Origin: Nitrospirota bacterium
Lineage (GTDB): Bacteria; Nitrospirota; JAOUDF01
Length of the DNA stretch: 11,095 nt
Assembly (NCBI GenBank): GCA_029859385.1
Contig: JAOUDF010000066.1
Span: 1 to 11,095 of the forward strand
Reading direction: 5' to 3'
Below are positions 1 to 6,411 of this stretch, piece by piece. Position 1 is the stretch's first letter; each line of letters starts with the position of its first letter. A program made the translations under genes and the position numbers. A model generated the notes under the pieces. That model saw only the letters and a program-made list of their open reading frames with translations. It was not told where the DNA came from and did no database searches.

Positions 1-645
1 GTCCTTGCCGACGACCACAAGATAGTTCGCGATGGGCTTCGCATAATGCTGGAAGAGCAATCCGACTTTGAGGTGGTTGCTGAAGCCGAGGACGGGAGAA
101 CTGCGGTAAGCCTTGCCCGGGACCTGAAGCCCGACTTGATCATCATGGATGTGTCCATGCCGGACCTCAACGGCATCGAGGCTACGCGACAGATTGCAGA
201 TGCAGATACGGGAACGAAGGTACTCGCGCTCTCAATGCATTCCGACAGCCGCTATGTATGGAAAATGCTCAGAGCAGGTGCGTCGGGGTATATGCTCAAG
301 GACTGCGCTTTTGAGGAGTTGGTCCATGCAGTCCGTATCATTGCGAAAAATCAGGTATACCTGAGCCCTCGCATCACCACCGTCGTGGTTGAAGAATGCA
401 TGTATGCGCTTGATGACGAAGCCGCAAACCAATTATCCTCGGGTACGCTCACTGGCCGGGAGCGGGAGGTACTCCAGCTGCTCGCTGAAGGAAGAAGTTC
501 CAAGGATATAGCCGCCCTCCTTCAGGTGAGCATCAAGACCGTGGAGACCTATCGGCAGAACCTTATGTCAAAACTCAACCTCCACAGTGTCGCGGAGCTC
601 ACCAAGTACGCCATCCGGGAAGGTATCACCCCTTTGGAATCCTGA
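1..645 (+). CDS. NarL/FixJ-family response regulator (5' end missing)
   Basis: This is a DNA-binding transcriptional regulator switched by phosphorylation. The frame is open from base 1 and the start codon lies upstream, so 214 residues are visible. The receiver has the acidic pair at visible residues 4-5 (VLADDH), the phosphoacceptor Asp at about 50 (IIMDVSMP), a Ser in LALSMHS and the conserved Lys at about 100 (YMLKDC). A LuxR-type helix-turn-helix spans about 150-212, with the family signature beginning LTGREREVLQLLAEG and the recognition-helix stretch VSIKTVETYRQN. All catalytic residues are present, so it should be a functional phosphorylated regulator. Its kinase partner may be encoded upstream, or it may be served by the hybrid kinase/Hpt relay downstream (inference). 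A 228-base gap with no clear terminator separates it from the next gene; I see only a short ATCTG/CAGAT stem just after the stop. The regulon cannot be deduced. Confidence 0.93.
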   Translation, partial: VLADDHKIVRDGLRIMLEEQSDFEVVAEAEDGRTAVSLARDLKPDLIIMDVSMPDLNGIEATRQIADADTGTKVLALSMHSDSRYVWKMLRAGASGYMLKDCAFEELVHAVRIIAKNQVYLSPRITTVVVEECMYALDDEAANQLSSGTLTGREREVLQLLAEGRSSKDIAALLQVSIKTVETYRQNLMSKLNLHSVAELTKYAIREGITPLES

Positions 646-873
646 TCTGGCCGCTGTTCAGATATTCTTGCCACTTCCGAACAATTTTAACATCCTGCGA
701 TCTCCCACCAATCTGTTCAGGTATTTCGAAGGCATTTCTCAGGTTTTCCCCGATAGCAATCTCCGTCGAGGAAACGCTACTATCCTCATCATGATGCCGG
801 TTTCGCCGCGGTATCAACAGTAAATGGTAATAAACGAGGATAACCAAGGAGTTAATGATAAGGGGAGAGTGCC

Positions 874-1797
874 ATGACCGCTCAATTTAGAGAATCGACG
901 AAGAGAGAAGTGAGGAACATCTTGCTTACTGGAGGCTCCTCGAAAGAAGCAGCCGAAATGCAGGATATACTCGATAAATCCTGTTTGGGGCGGTGCGAAA
1001 TCGTGCAGGTCGACGACATCCCCAGCGCTGTTGCATTGCTCGAAACGAACGATTTCAGGTTAATTCTTCTTGCCTTGTCAGGTGGTATCGACGGGCCGGG
1101 CAGCCTCGCAAAGATCAACCAGCATGCGCCGTCAATACCGGTGGTTGCGCTCTCAGGAGGTTCAGATGGTAGCCAATGGAAGAAGGCACGGAAAGAATTG
1201 TTTCACGGCTATATCGACAGCAATGTCATGTCGAAAGAGGCAGTGGAGAGCGTCCTCATGACCGCGTTGAGTATTTATTCTCTCCGAAAGGACTTAAAGG
1301 AGTCTCGCGTGAGGGAGAACCATGAAAGGCGAATGCGTCTTCTCGAACGGCTGTCTGGAGCTCCCCAGCCTGCGATAACGACACACGTCCGAGGGATTGA
1401 GCCTTTGAAGGAGGCTAATTTCGAGAAATTTTCCGAACTTTCGCACCATTATGGTGAAGTCCTTGAGATGGCGCTTGCCAAAAATGCTCCGGCAAGAGTA
1501 ATTTCTGACGGTATCCGTACTATTTCCGAGGAGCTTGGCGCCATAAAGGCAGGCCCCAATGACCTGCTTGATATTCATGGGAATGCCCTCAGGATGAAGA
1601 GCTGCGGCGTCAGTGAAAAACAGGCGGATGTATGTGCCGAAGAGAGTCGGCTAATGCTTATAGAGGCAATGGGTTACCTGACCTCTTATTATCGTAATTA
1701 CAGCAGCTACGCGGTCAGCATGATTAATTCGGTTTACTCGTCGGAACCAGGTACGACTGCGAAACCAACAGCGACAACGGCGCAGCAGGCTCGATAA
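874..1797 (+). CDS. Pseudo-receiver plus KaiA/RsbU-like helical domain protein
   Basis: The protein has 307 residues and no membrane segment. A strong Shine-Dalgarno (AGGGGAGAG, from 861) fixes the ATG start. Residues about 13-136 have receiver-like strand/helix order but lack the catalytic residues: the acidic pair is replaced in ILLTGGSS, the phosphoacceptor position is Ala67 (LILLALSGG), and HGYIDSN stands where the Lys should be. It is therefore probably not phosphorylated. Residues 137-160 are charged and helical, probably a coiled-coil linker. Residues about 180-277 are helical and carry LLDIH (231-235) and RLMLIEAMGYLTSYYR (259-274). These resemble, from memory, the LEIH and RLTLID...YR motifs of the KaiA C-terminal domain and the related RsbU N-terminal dimerisation domain. 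The tail is Thr/Ala-rich. A pseudo-receiver joined to this domain is the cyanobacterial KaiA layout. The alternative is an RsbU-type partner-switch adaptor. The role is inferred: regulating a kinase or a KaiC-like ATPase. Confidence 0.8.
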   Translation: MTAQFRESTKREVRNILLTGGSSKEAAEMQDILDKSCLGRCEIVQVDDIPSAVALLETNDFRLILLALSGGIDGPGSLAKINQHAPSIPVVALSGGSDGSQWKKARKELFHGYIDSNVMSKEAVESVLMTALSIYSLRKDLKESRVRENHERRMRLLERLSGAPQPAITTHVRGIEPLKEANFEKFSELSHHYGEVLEMALAKNAPARVISDGIRTISEELGAIKAGPNDLLDIHGNALRMKSCGVSEKQADVCAEESRLMLIEAMGYLTSYYRNYSSYAVSMINSVYSSEPGTTAKPTATTAQQAR

Positions 1798-1829
1798 TTT
1801 TTCTCCTGAATTCTGCATTCAACCACTGC

Positions 1830-1857
1830 CGACGCGAGGGCGGATTCGCTCTCGTCG
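1830..1857 (+). other. Imperfect stem-loop after the KaiA-like gene
   Basis: CGACGCGAG (1830-1838) pairs with CTCTCGTCG (1849-1857): eight pairs, one C/T mismatch and a 10-base loop. It lies 33 bases after the stop codon. No T-run follows, so intrinsic termination is not assured. It could instead protect the mRNA 3' end or be incidental. Confidence 0.35.
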
Positions 1858-1921
1858 TCGCCCTGGTATTCCCTTCCCGCATTAATGCCCTTCCTTTTTG
1901 CCCGTCCAGTATTTTGTGTTT

Positions 1922-1950
1922 TTGTTTCTCCTGATGTGGCATAATATAAA
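1922..1950 (+). promoter_or_regulatory. Probable sigma-70-type promoter for the hybrid kinase operon
   Basis: TTGTTT (1922-1927), a 17-base spacer and TATAAA (1945-1950) form a housekeeping-type promoter. Transcription would start near 1957, giving a leader of roughly 38 bases before the ATG at 1995. The box matches are partial but the spacing is optimal and the surroundings are AT-rich. Confidence 0.45.
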
Positions 1951-1994
1951 ACTTTTTCATGCAGTAGCATATCATTAAGGCCTTGCAGGCGATC

Positions 1995-3941
1995 ATGACG
2001 CAGAAAAAAAAGAAACACCCGTCGGGTCCAGTATATAACGGAGCCGGAGATCCGGGAAACGGCATTGCCGGACTCAGGGGACCGAAGCAAACGGAAGAGC
2101 AGCTGAAACTGCTGTTGAAGGTTGTCGAATCCGCGGCGAACTCCCTTTTGATTACCGATGCCGACGGGGTGATCCAGTGGGTTAACCCCGCCTTCTGCGA
2201 GATTACCGGCTACACAACGGGAGAGGTCGTCGGCAGGAAACCCAGCATTCTCAAATCGGGAAAGCAGGATGCGGCATTTTACAGAAGTCTCTGGGAAACC
2301 ATAAGATCTGGCAAGGTCTGGCATGGGGAAATAGTCAACAGGCGCAAGGACGACACTCTCTATATAGAAGAGATGACTATAACCCCCGTTCGTGATGATG
2401 CCGGTCAAATATCGCATTATATCGCCGTAAAACAGGACATCACTGAACGAAAACGTATCGAGAAGATAAAAAATGAATTCATCTCCATTGTGAGCCATGA
2501 GCTCAGGACGCCCCTTACCTCAATCCGGGGCTCTCTCGGTTTGATGACCGGCGGGGTAGCGGGAGAGCTTCCTCCGCAGGCTAAACGGCTTGCAGAGATC
2601 GCCCTGCGCAACAGCGAACGGCTCATTCGCCTGGTCAATGACATGCTCGACGTGGAGAAGATCAATGCCGGCAAGATGAGCTTTTCCATGCATCCGCACG
2701 AGATTGCGCCGCTGGTGGAACATGCACTGGAAGTCAACCGCAGCTACGGCGAACAGCACGGCGTTGAGTTTGTCATTGAAGACCGTCTCGGCGGCAAGGC
2801 CAGCGTGCAGGTTGACAGCGACAGGTTCGAACAGGTAATTACCAATCTCCTCTCCAATGCCGCCAAGTTTTCGCCTCCCCAGGGCAAAGTGACCGTCTCC
2901 CTTGGTCGCCTCAACGGCTATGTCAGGGTTTCGATTGCGGACAGAGGGCAAGGGATTCCGGAGGAGTTTCACGGCAAGATTTTCGACGCCTTCGTGCAGG
3001 TCGATTCGTCCGATACCCGCGGCAAAGGAGGTTCGGGTTTGGGACTGGCGATCAGCCGGACCATAGTCGAGCGGCTGGGTGGGGAAATCAGCTTCGAATC
3101 CATCCCCGGAGAGGGGAGTACATTCCATGTAGATCTGCCCGAGTGGCGGAAGAGCTCGCTTGCCGGGCAGGTGGAGAAAGATTTCGGAAAACCGCGCATA
3201 CTTATATGTGAAGATGATCGATCAGTTGCGGCGGTCATCAATACCATGCTGAAAAAAGGCGGTTTCGACACCGATATCTCGTACAACGCGTCGCAGGCAA
3301 AGCAGCTTCTGGCAGAACAACGATATGACGCCCTGGTGCTTGACCTTGTCATGCCCTATCAGGACGGAATTTCTCTCGTCAGGGAGATCAGGGAGGACCA
3401 CCAGTTTCATTATCTGCCCGTAATCGTCGTGTCGGCAAAAGCGGAGGAAGGGCGGGATATTCTCGGCGGTAGTGTCCTCGGCGTGGTCGACTGGATAGAG
3501 AAACCGATCGATTTCAGCAGGCTTATTGATTCGGTCAAGCTGGCGACGTATGGTTCGGTAGCTGGCAAGGTGCGCATTCTGCACGTTGAAGACGATATGG
3601 GTATAATTGACCTTACCACCGACATGCTCAAGGATATTGCCATCGTCAGCGTTGCAACAACGGTCCGTGAGGGATTCAAAAGACTCGAAAAAGGGACTTT
3701 TGACTTGGTCATTCTTGATCTGGTGCTCGCCGACGGTTCGGGACTGGAACTCCTTCCGTTACTCAGAGCAGGCAGTGGAAAGCGGGTCCCCGTTGTTATT
3801 TTTACTGGTTATGAAATCGCGGAGGAAAACATGAAAGATGTGGCCGCGGTTTTTTACAAAGGCCATACCTCCGCGCAGGATCTTGTGGCCGCAATCAGGT
3901 CGCTCATAAAAATAGAGAGCGCATCCGGCGGAGAGAAGTAG
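1995..3941 (+). CDS. Soluble hybrid sensor histidine kinase (PAS-HisKA-HATPase-REC-REC)
   Basis: The ATG at 1995 (648 residues) follows an AGG 5 bases upstream. A TTG 12 bases earlier is in frame but poorly spaced from any ribosome site. Domains in order: PAS/PAC about 36-155 (sensing), HisKA about 158-225 with phosphorylated His168 in SHELRTPL, and HATPase_c with the N box at about 284 (NLLSNAAKF), the G1 box DRGQGIPEE and the G2 box at about 343 (GKGGSGLGLA). Receiver 1 has Asp450 (LVLDLVMP) and the KP motif (IEKPID). Receiver 2 has Asp575 (VILDLVLAD), FTGYE and a Lys in VFYKG. No transmembrane segment or signal peptide is visible, so the PAS domain should sense a cytoplasmic cue; no residues identify a cofactor. 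The gene is followed 3 bases later by a lone receiver and then an Hpt gene, which fits a His-Asp-His-Asp phosphorelay. Both receivers look competent, so one may be a phosphate sink. Confidence 0.95.
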   Translation: MTQKKKKHPSGPVYNGAGDPGNGIAGLRGPKQTEEQLKLLLKVVESAANSLLITDADGVIQWVNPAFCEITGYTTGEVVGRKPSILKSGKQDAAFYRSLWETIRSGKVWHGEIVNRRKDDTLYIEEMTITPVRDDAGQISHYIAVKQDITERKRIEKIKNEFISIVSHELRTPLTSIRGSLGLMTGGVAGELPPQAKRLAEIALRNSERLIRLVNDMLDVEKINAGKMSFSMHPHEIAPLVEHALEVNRSYGEQHGVEFVIEDRLGGKASVQVDSDRFEQVITNLLSNAAKFSPPQGKVTVSLGRLNGYVRVSIADRGQGIPEEFHGKIFDAFVQVDSSDTRGKGGSGLGLAISRTIVERLGGEISFESIPGEGSTFHVDLPEWRKSSLAGQVEKDFGKPRILICEDDRSVAAVINTMLKKGGFDTDISYNASQAKQLLAEQRYDALVLDLVMPYQDGISLVREIREDHQFHYLPVIVVSAKAEEGRDILGGSVLGVVDWIEKPIDFSRLIDSVKLATYGSVAGKVRILHVEDDMGIIDLTTDMLKDIAIVSVATTVREGFKRLEKGTFDLVILDLVLADGSGLELLPLLRAGSGKRVPVVIFTGYEIAEENMKDVAAVFYKGHTSAQDLVAAIRSLIKIESASGGEK

Positions 3942-3944
3942 CGG

Positions 3945-4334
3945 ATGGCAACGGCGCTTACACGTATTCTGCTCGTCGACGACGAGCCTGACATAAGGGA
4001 AGTAGTGAGTCTTGCCCTCGAAACCATCGGAGGATTTACCGTCGAGATGGCAAAGTCGGGGAGAGAAGCACTGGAGATGGTCCGGCAATGGAATCCCCAG
4101 CTTATCCTTCTCGATGTCATGATGCCGGGCCTCGACGGTCCCGGTACCCTCGGCAGGCTTAAGGAAGACCCTGCCACCGCTGATATCCCAGTGGTATTCA
4201 TGACCGCCAAGGCTCAGCCTCAGGAACTGGCCCGTTTTGTCGAGCTGGGGGCGCTCGATGTCATAGTAAAGCCGCTTGACCCCATGACACTTTCGGAGAG
4301 AGTACGTTCGCTGTGGGAACACCGGAATGACTGA
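3945..4334 (+). CDS. Single-domain response regulator (CheY-like)
   Basis: The 129-residue protein is one complete receiver with no output domain. It has the acidic pair Asp12-Asp13 (LLVDDEPD), phosphoacceptor Asp57 (ILLDVMMPG), Thr87 (FMTAK) and Lys109 (VIVKPLDP). The start ATG lies 3 bases after the hybrid kinase stop codon, with a GGAGAG ribosome site inside the end of the kinase gene, so the two are co-transcribed. Its stop overlaps the Hpt gene by 8 bases. It most likely shuttles phosphate to or from the Hpt protein, or acts by protein-protein contact. Lone receivers can control motility, enzymes or other kinases, and nothing here says which. Confidence 0.93.
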   Translation: MATALTRILLVDDEPDIREVVSLALETIGGFTVEMAKSGREALEMVRQWNPQLILLDVMMPGLDGPGTLGRLKEDPATADIPVVFMTAKAQPQELARFVELGALDVIVKPLDPMTLSERVRSLWEHRND

Positions 4335-4692
4335 AAATCAGGATAACGCCAGAAAGAGGATCGATGCCTTGAGGCGGGCCTACGCCCGGCAGCTGCCGGA
4401 AAGGGTTGAGGCCATGGAGACCCTCTGGGCCGGGCAGAAGGGGAGCAACCGCACAAAGGCAGGCCTGTCTGAACTGGCCAGGCAGGCGCACGGACTTGCC
4501 GGGTCCGGCGCAACCTACGGTTTTGCAGACGTCAGCCAGGCGGCACGCGAACTGGAACTACGGATTGAAGCCATGGTCGAAGCGGGAGGCAGCCTTGATG
4601 AACAGCGGGCAAAAGAGGCCGACGCCATGCTTATTGCACTAAAACAGGCCTGTAACCTGGCTGCCGCGCAGTCAGGCAAAAGCATTGGTTAA
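4327..4692 (+). CDS. Histidine phosphotransfer (Hpt) protein
   Basis: The 121-residue helical protein carries the Hpt signature AHGLAGSGATYGF, with His55 as the predicted phosphorylation site. The family usually has Lys-Gly-Ser after the His-x-Leu; here it is Ala-Gly-Ser, so the conserved Lys is missing while the small residues and the following Gly are kept. Hpt domains pass phosphate between receivers in multistep relays. The gene starts inside the end of the receiver gene (8-base overlap), which implies translational coupling and matched protein levels. The preceding hybrid kinase has two receivers but no Hpt domain of its own, so this protein plausibly supplies the missing step. It carries no output domain. 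Confidence 0.88.
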   Translation: MTENQDNARKRIDALRRAYARQLPERVEAMETLWAGQKGSNRTKAGLSELARQAHGLAGSGATYGFADVSQAARELELRIEAMVEAGGSLDEQRAKEADAMLIALKQACNLAAAQSGKSIG

Positions 4693-4773
4693 ATCATGAT
4701 TTTTCAGCCAGTATCGCGGTTGTAACCAAATGAAATTCGATAGTGAAGGAAGTGGCGCATTTTTCCCTTTTGC

Positions 4774-4823
4774 TGCCCCGCCAGGGGGCATGATGTACCC
4801 TGCATGTCCCTTCTGGGCACAGG
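4774..4823 (+). other. Two adjacent hairpins in the spacer after the Hpt gene
   Basis: TGCCCC (4774-4779) pairs perfectly with GGGGCA (4785-4790) around a 5-base loop. An imperfect second hairpin follows: CCTG 4799-4802 with CAGG 4820-4823, and CCC 4808-4810 with GGG 4815-4817. Neither has a T-run after it, so they are not convincing terminators. They may end the phosphorelay mRNA or be incidental. Apart from these and the sigma-54 promoter, 4693-4958 holds nothing I can support. Confidence 0.25.
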
Positions 4824-4902
4824 TTGAAGAAGGGAAATTCGGAGCAGATAAACCTGGAAATCATTTGTTAGGCAATGACTTGGCGTATTTGAGTCCTTTC
4901 AT

Positions 4903-4918
4903 TGGCATGCGACTTGCT
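4903..4918 (+). promoter_or_regulatory. Sigma-54 (-24/-12) promoter
   Basis: TTGGCATGCGACTTGCT (4902-4918) matches the RpoN consensus YTGGCACGNNNNTTGCW at all but one defined position. The invariant GG (4904-4905) and GC (4916-4917) are separated by exactly 10 bases, as required. Transcription should start near 4929, about 17 bases before the GGAGG ribosome site of the small membrane protein gene. Sigma-54 promoters need an AAA+ enhancer-binding activator; no such gene is in the window and I could not identify an upstream enhancer site. Confidence 0.8.
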
Positions 4919-4958
4919 CACTATACGGCTCGTTTTTGTGAGTATGGAGGTGAAAAGT

Positions 4959-5270
4959 ATGAAAACAGCGTTAGCAGCATTGAGATTTGGAGAAGTATTC
5001 GAGGGTTCGTCAAAACCCTCAAAAAGGCCGGCCGCAGTCGACGTAATGAAGGTCGTTGTTTTTTTTGTTTCCATAGCCATCATTTCCGTTTGCCTCTTTG
5101 TTTTTGTGGAAAGCTATCCCCGTCAGAAGCCTTCGGCCGAATACGAAAAAGCAGCGGCCGAAATGCGTGAAAGCCTCTACAATGCCGCCGCCCGCATCGG
5201 GCAGACCGCACGTCCGCATGAGCTTAAACTCGCAGTCATCAACGGCGAATACAGGGTAGTAAAAAGGTAG
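4959..5270 (+). CDS. Small single-pass membrane protein, function unknown
   Basis: I do not recognise this 103-residue protein. The ATG at 4959 is chosen because a consensus GGAGG (4946-4950) sits 8 bases upstream; the longer in-frame TTG reading at 4902 would begin inside the sigma-54 promoter. Residues 30-50 (KVVVFFVSIAIISVCLFVFV region) form one strong transmembrane helix. The basic stretch before it (KPSKR, 19-23) suggests the N-terminus is in the cytoplasm and the C-terminal half (51-103) outside. That part is predicted helical (EYEKAAAEMRESLYNAAARI) and ends in a short strand-like segment, LAVINGEYRVV. There is no lipobox and no cysteine pair. It stands alone under its own sigma-54 promoter, which points to conditional expression, for example nitrogen, envelope or surface-structure control (inference). 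Confidence 0.75.
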   Translation: MKTALAALRFGEVFEGSSKPSKRPAAVDVMKVVVFFVSIAIISVCLFVFVESYPRQKPSAEYEKAAAEMRESLYNAAARIGQTARPHELKLAVINGEYRVVKR

Positions 5271-5397
5271 TTAGCCGACGGCTCGCGACACCAGCAGCTA
5301 TCAGCTACTTACAGAATCAGTCCCCTATTCGCCAACCTCATTTTATAAGGCAAATTCCGCCACTTCTAGCGTACTAAGAAGAGATACCTTCTTTTCC

Positions 5398-5426
5398 TTG
5401 CCTCCTCCGCCTCAATCAGCTACATT
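5398..5426 (+). promoter_or_regulatory. Possible promoter giving a leaderless thrB mRNA
   Basis: TTGCCT (5398-5403), a 17-base spacer and TACATT (5421-5426) each match four of six consensus positions. Transcription would start within a base or two of the thrB ATG at 5433, which has no recognisable ribosome site. A weak AAGAAG/CTTCTT hairpin (5376-5393) lies just upstream. The call rests on spacing and context. Confidence 0.35.
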
Positions 5427-5432
5427 CGCAGC

Positions 5433-6347
5433 ATGAAGATTCACGTTACCATTCCTGCCTCTACCTCCAACCTCGGCCCGGGTTTCGACACCCTGGGCAT
5501 GGCCCTCACCCTCTACAACGAGCTTTCGCTGTCGCCTTCGGAAAAGCCGGGAGAGCGGGTGGTGGAAGTGGATGGTGTTCGGGTGAGCCCGGTGGATGCG
5601 GCGCTGGCGATCAACGCCCTGGACCGGACATGGCGGGTGTTGGGGTTTACTCCCAAAGGGTTTCACCTCAGCATGACCAACCGGGTACCGATGGGCAGGG
5701 GGCTGGGGAGCAGCGGTGCCACGGTGATCGGGGCGATAAAGGCTGCTGCGGCCTTTGCCGGGAAAACTATCGCGAACCAGCAGGCGCTGGCGGTTGCGCT
5801 GGAGTTCGAGGGGCACCCGGACAATATTACCCCGTCGCTGGTGGGCGGCATTACAGTGTCGGCCACGGCGAACGGACAGGTGGAGTTCCTGAAGATCCCC
5901 ACGCCGGTTTTTCATGAAAAGGGGATCTCGGTGGTCGCGGTGGTGCCCCGGCTGCGACTGGCGACGTCGATGGCCCGGGAGATTCTGCCTACCATTGTCC
6001 CCCTGGAAGACGTGGTCTTCAACCTTAACCGGACGGCCTTGCTGGTGGCGTCGCTGGCGCTGGGAAACTTCGAAAGTCTGCGGGAGGCGGTTTCGGACAG
6101 GCTGCACCAGCCCTACCGAGCGGCACTGATTCCGGGGCTTATGGAGCTGATCGCGGCGGGATATGACGGCGGGGCGCTGGCCTGCTTTTTGAGCGGCGCG
6201 GGCCCGTCGATCATTGCCTTGACGGCGCGGCACCCCGAACAGCTTGGCGCTAAAATGGCGGCGCTGTGGAAGTCCCACGGTGTTGAGGCCGACGCGATGG
6301 TGCTGGGGATTGACGAAGCAGGGGCGCGAGTGGAGGTTTCGGAATAA
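5433..6347 (+). CDS. thrB: Homoserine kinase (ThrB)
   Basis: It phosphorylates L-homoserine with ATP to O-phosphohomoserine, the substrate of threonine synthase, in the cytoplasm. The 304-residue length is typical. GHMP-kinase motifs appear in order: the N-terminal substrate motif PASTSNLGPGFDTLG (8-22), the ATP-binding loop PMGRGLGSSGA (86-96), EGHPDN (126-131), and the C-terminal motif GGALACFLSGAGPS (246-259). The N-terminal motif sits where ThrB proteins have it, which supports the ATG at 5433 although no Shine-Dalgarno precedes it. No other threonine-pathway gene is in the window, so thrB is separate from thrC and hom here. It ends in an A-run that leads into a strong hairpin shared with the converging isomerase gene. 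Other GHMP kinases (mevalonate or galactokinase type) fit less well. Confidence 0.93.
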   Translation: MKIHVTIPASTSNLGPGFDTLGMALTLYNELSLSPSEKPGERVVEVDGVRVSPVDAALAINALDRTWRVLGFTPKGFHLSMTNRVPMGRGLGSSGATVIGAIKAAAAFAGKTIANQQALAVALEFEGHPDNITPSLVGGITVSATANGQVEFLKIPTPVFHEKGISVVAVVPRLRLATSMAREILPTIVPLEDVVFNLNRTALLVASLALGNFESLREAVSDRLHQPYRAALIPGLMELIAAGYDGGALACFLSGAGPSIIALTARHPEQLGAKMAALWKSHGVEADAMVLGIDEAGARVEVSE

Positions 6348-6350
6348 AAA

Positions 6351-6386
6351 ACGGCCGGCCCTGTTATGGTAACAGGCACCGGCCGT
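6351..6386. terminator. Strong hairpin terminator between convergent genes
   Basis: ACGGCCGG (6351-6358) pairs perfectly with CCGGCCGT (6379-6386), and CCTGTTA (6360-6366) with TAACAGG (6370-6376), around a TGG loop with a small internal bulge. On the - strand it is followed by a T-run (the complement of the A-run 6346-6351), making it a classical intrinsic terminator for the isomerase. On the + strand the following CTGTGTTTC is a weaker T-tract, so it probably also stops thrB transcripts. Confidence 0.9.
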
Positions 6387-6411
6387 CTGTGTTTCTACAA
6401 AAGTGGTAAAA

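Noticed and set aside
1734..2498. 254-residue - strand open frame spanning the kinase 5' end and intergenic region
   Set aside because: It is antisense to the PAS and HisKA coding sequence and to the end of the KaiA-like gene, with no domain or ribosome site.
4730..5170. 146-residue + strand open frame across the sigma-54 promoter and small membrane protein gene
   Set aside because: No ribosome site precedes its ATG, it runs through the promoter, and it overlaps in another frame a gene with a consensus GGAGG and a clear transmembrane helix.
5376..5393. AAGAAG/CTTCTT hairpin upstream of thrB as a terminator
   Set aside because: A six-pair AT-rich stem followed only by TTCCTT is too weak to call; it may be chance.
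5300..5423. Nine-base direct repeat ATCAGCTAC at 5300-5308 and 5415-5423
   Set aside because: Two copies 115 bases apart of so short a word are likely chance; no dyad symmetry or further copies support an operator or att site.
5412..6278. 288-residue open frame on the - strand over thrB
   Set aside because: It lies opposite homoserine kinase with all GHMP motifs intact; its composition (Arg, Gln, His, Pro) is that of a complement-frame artefact.
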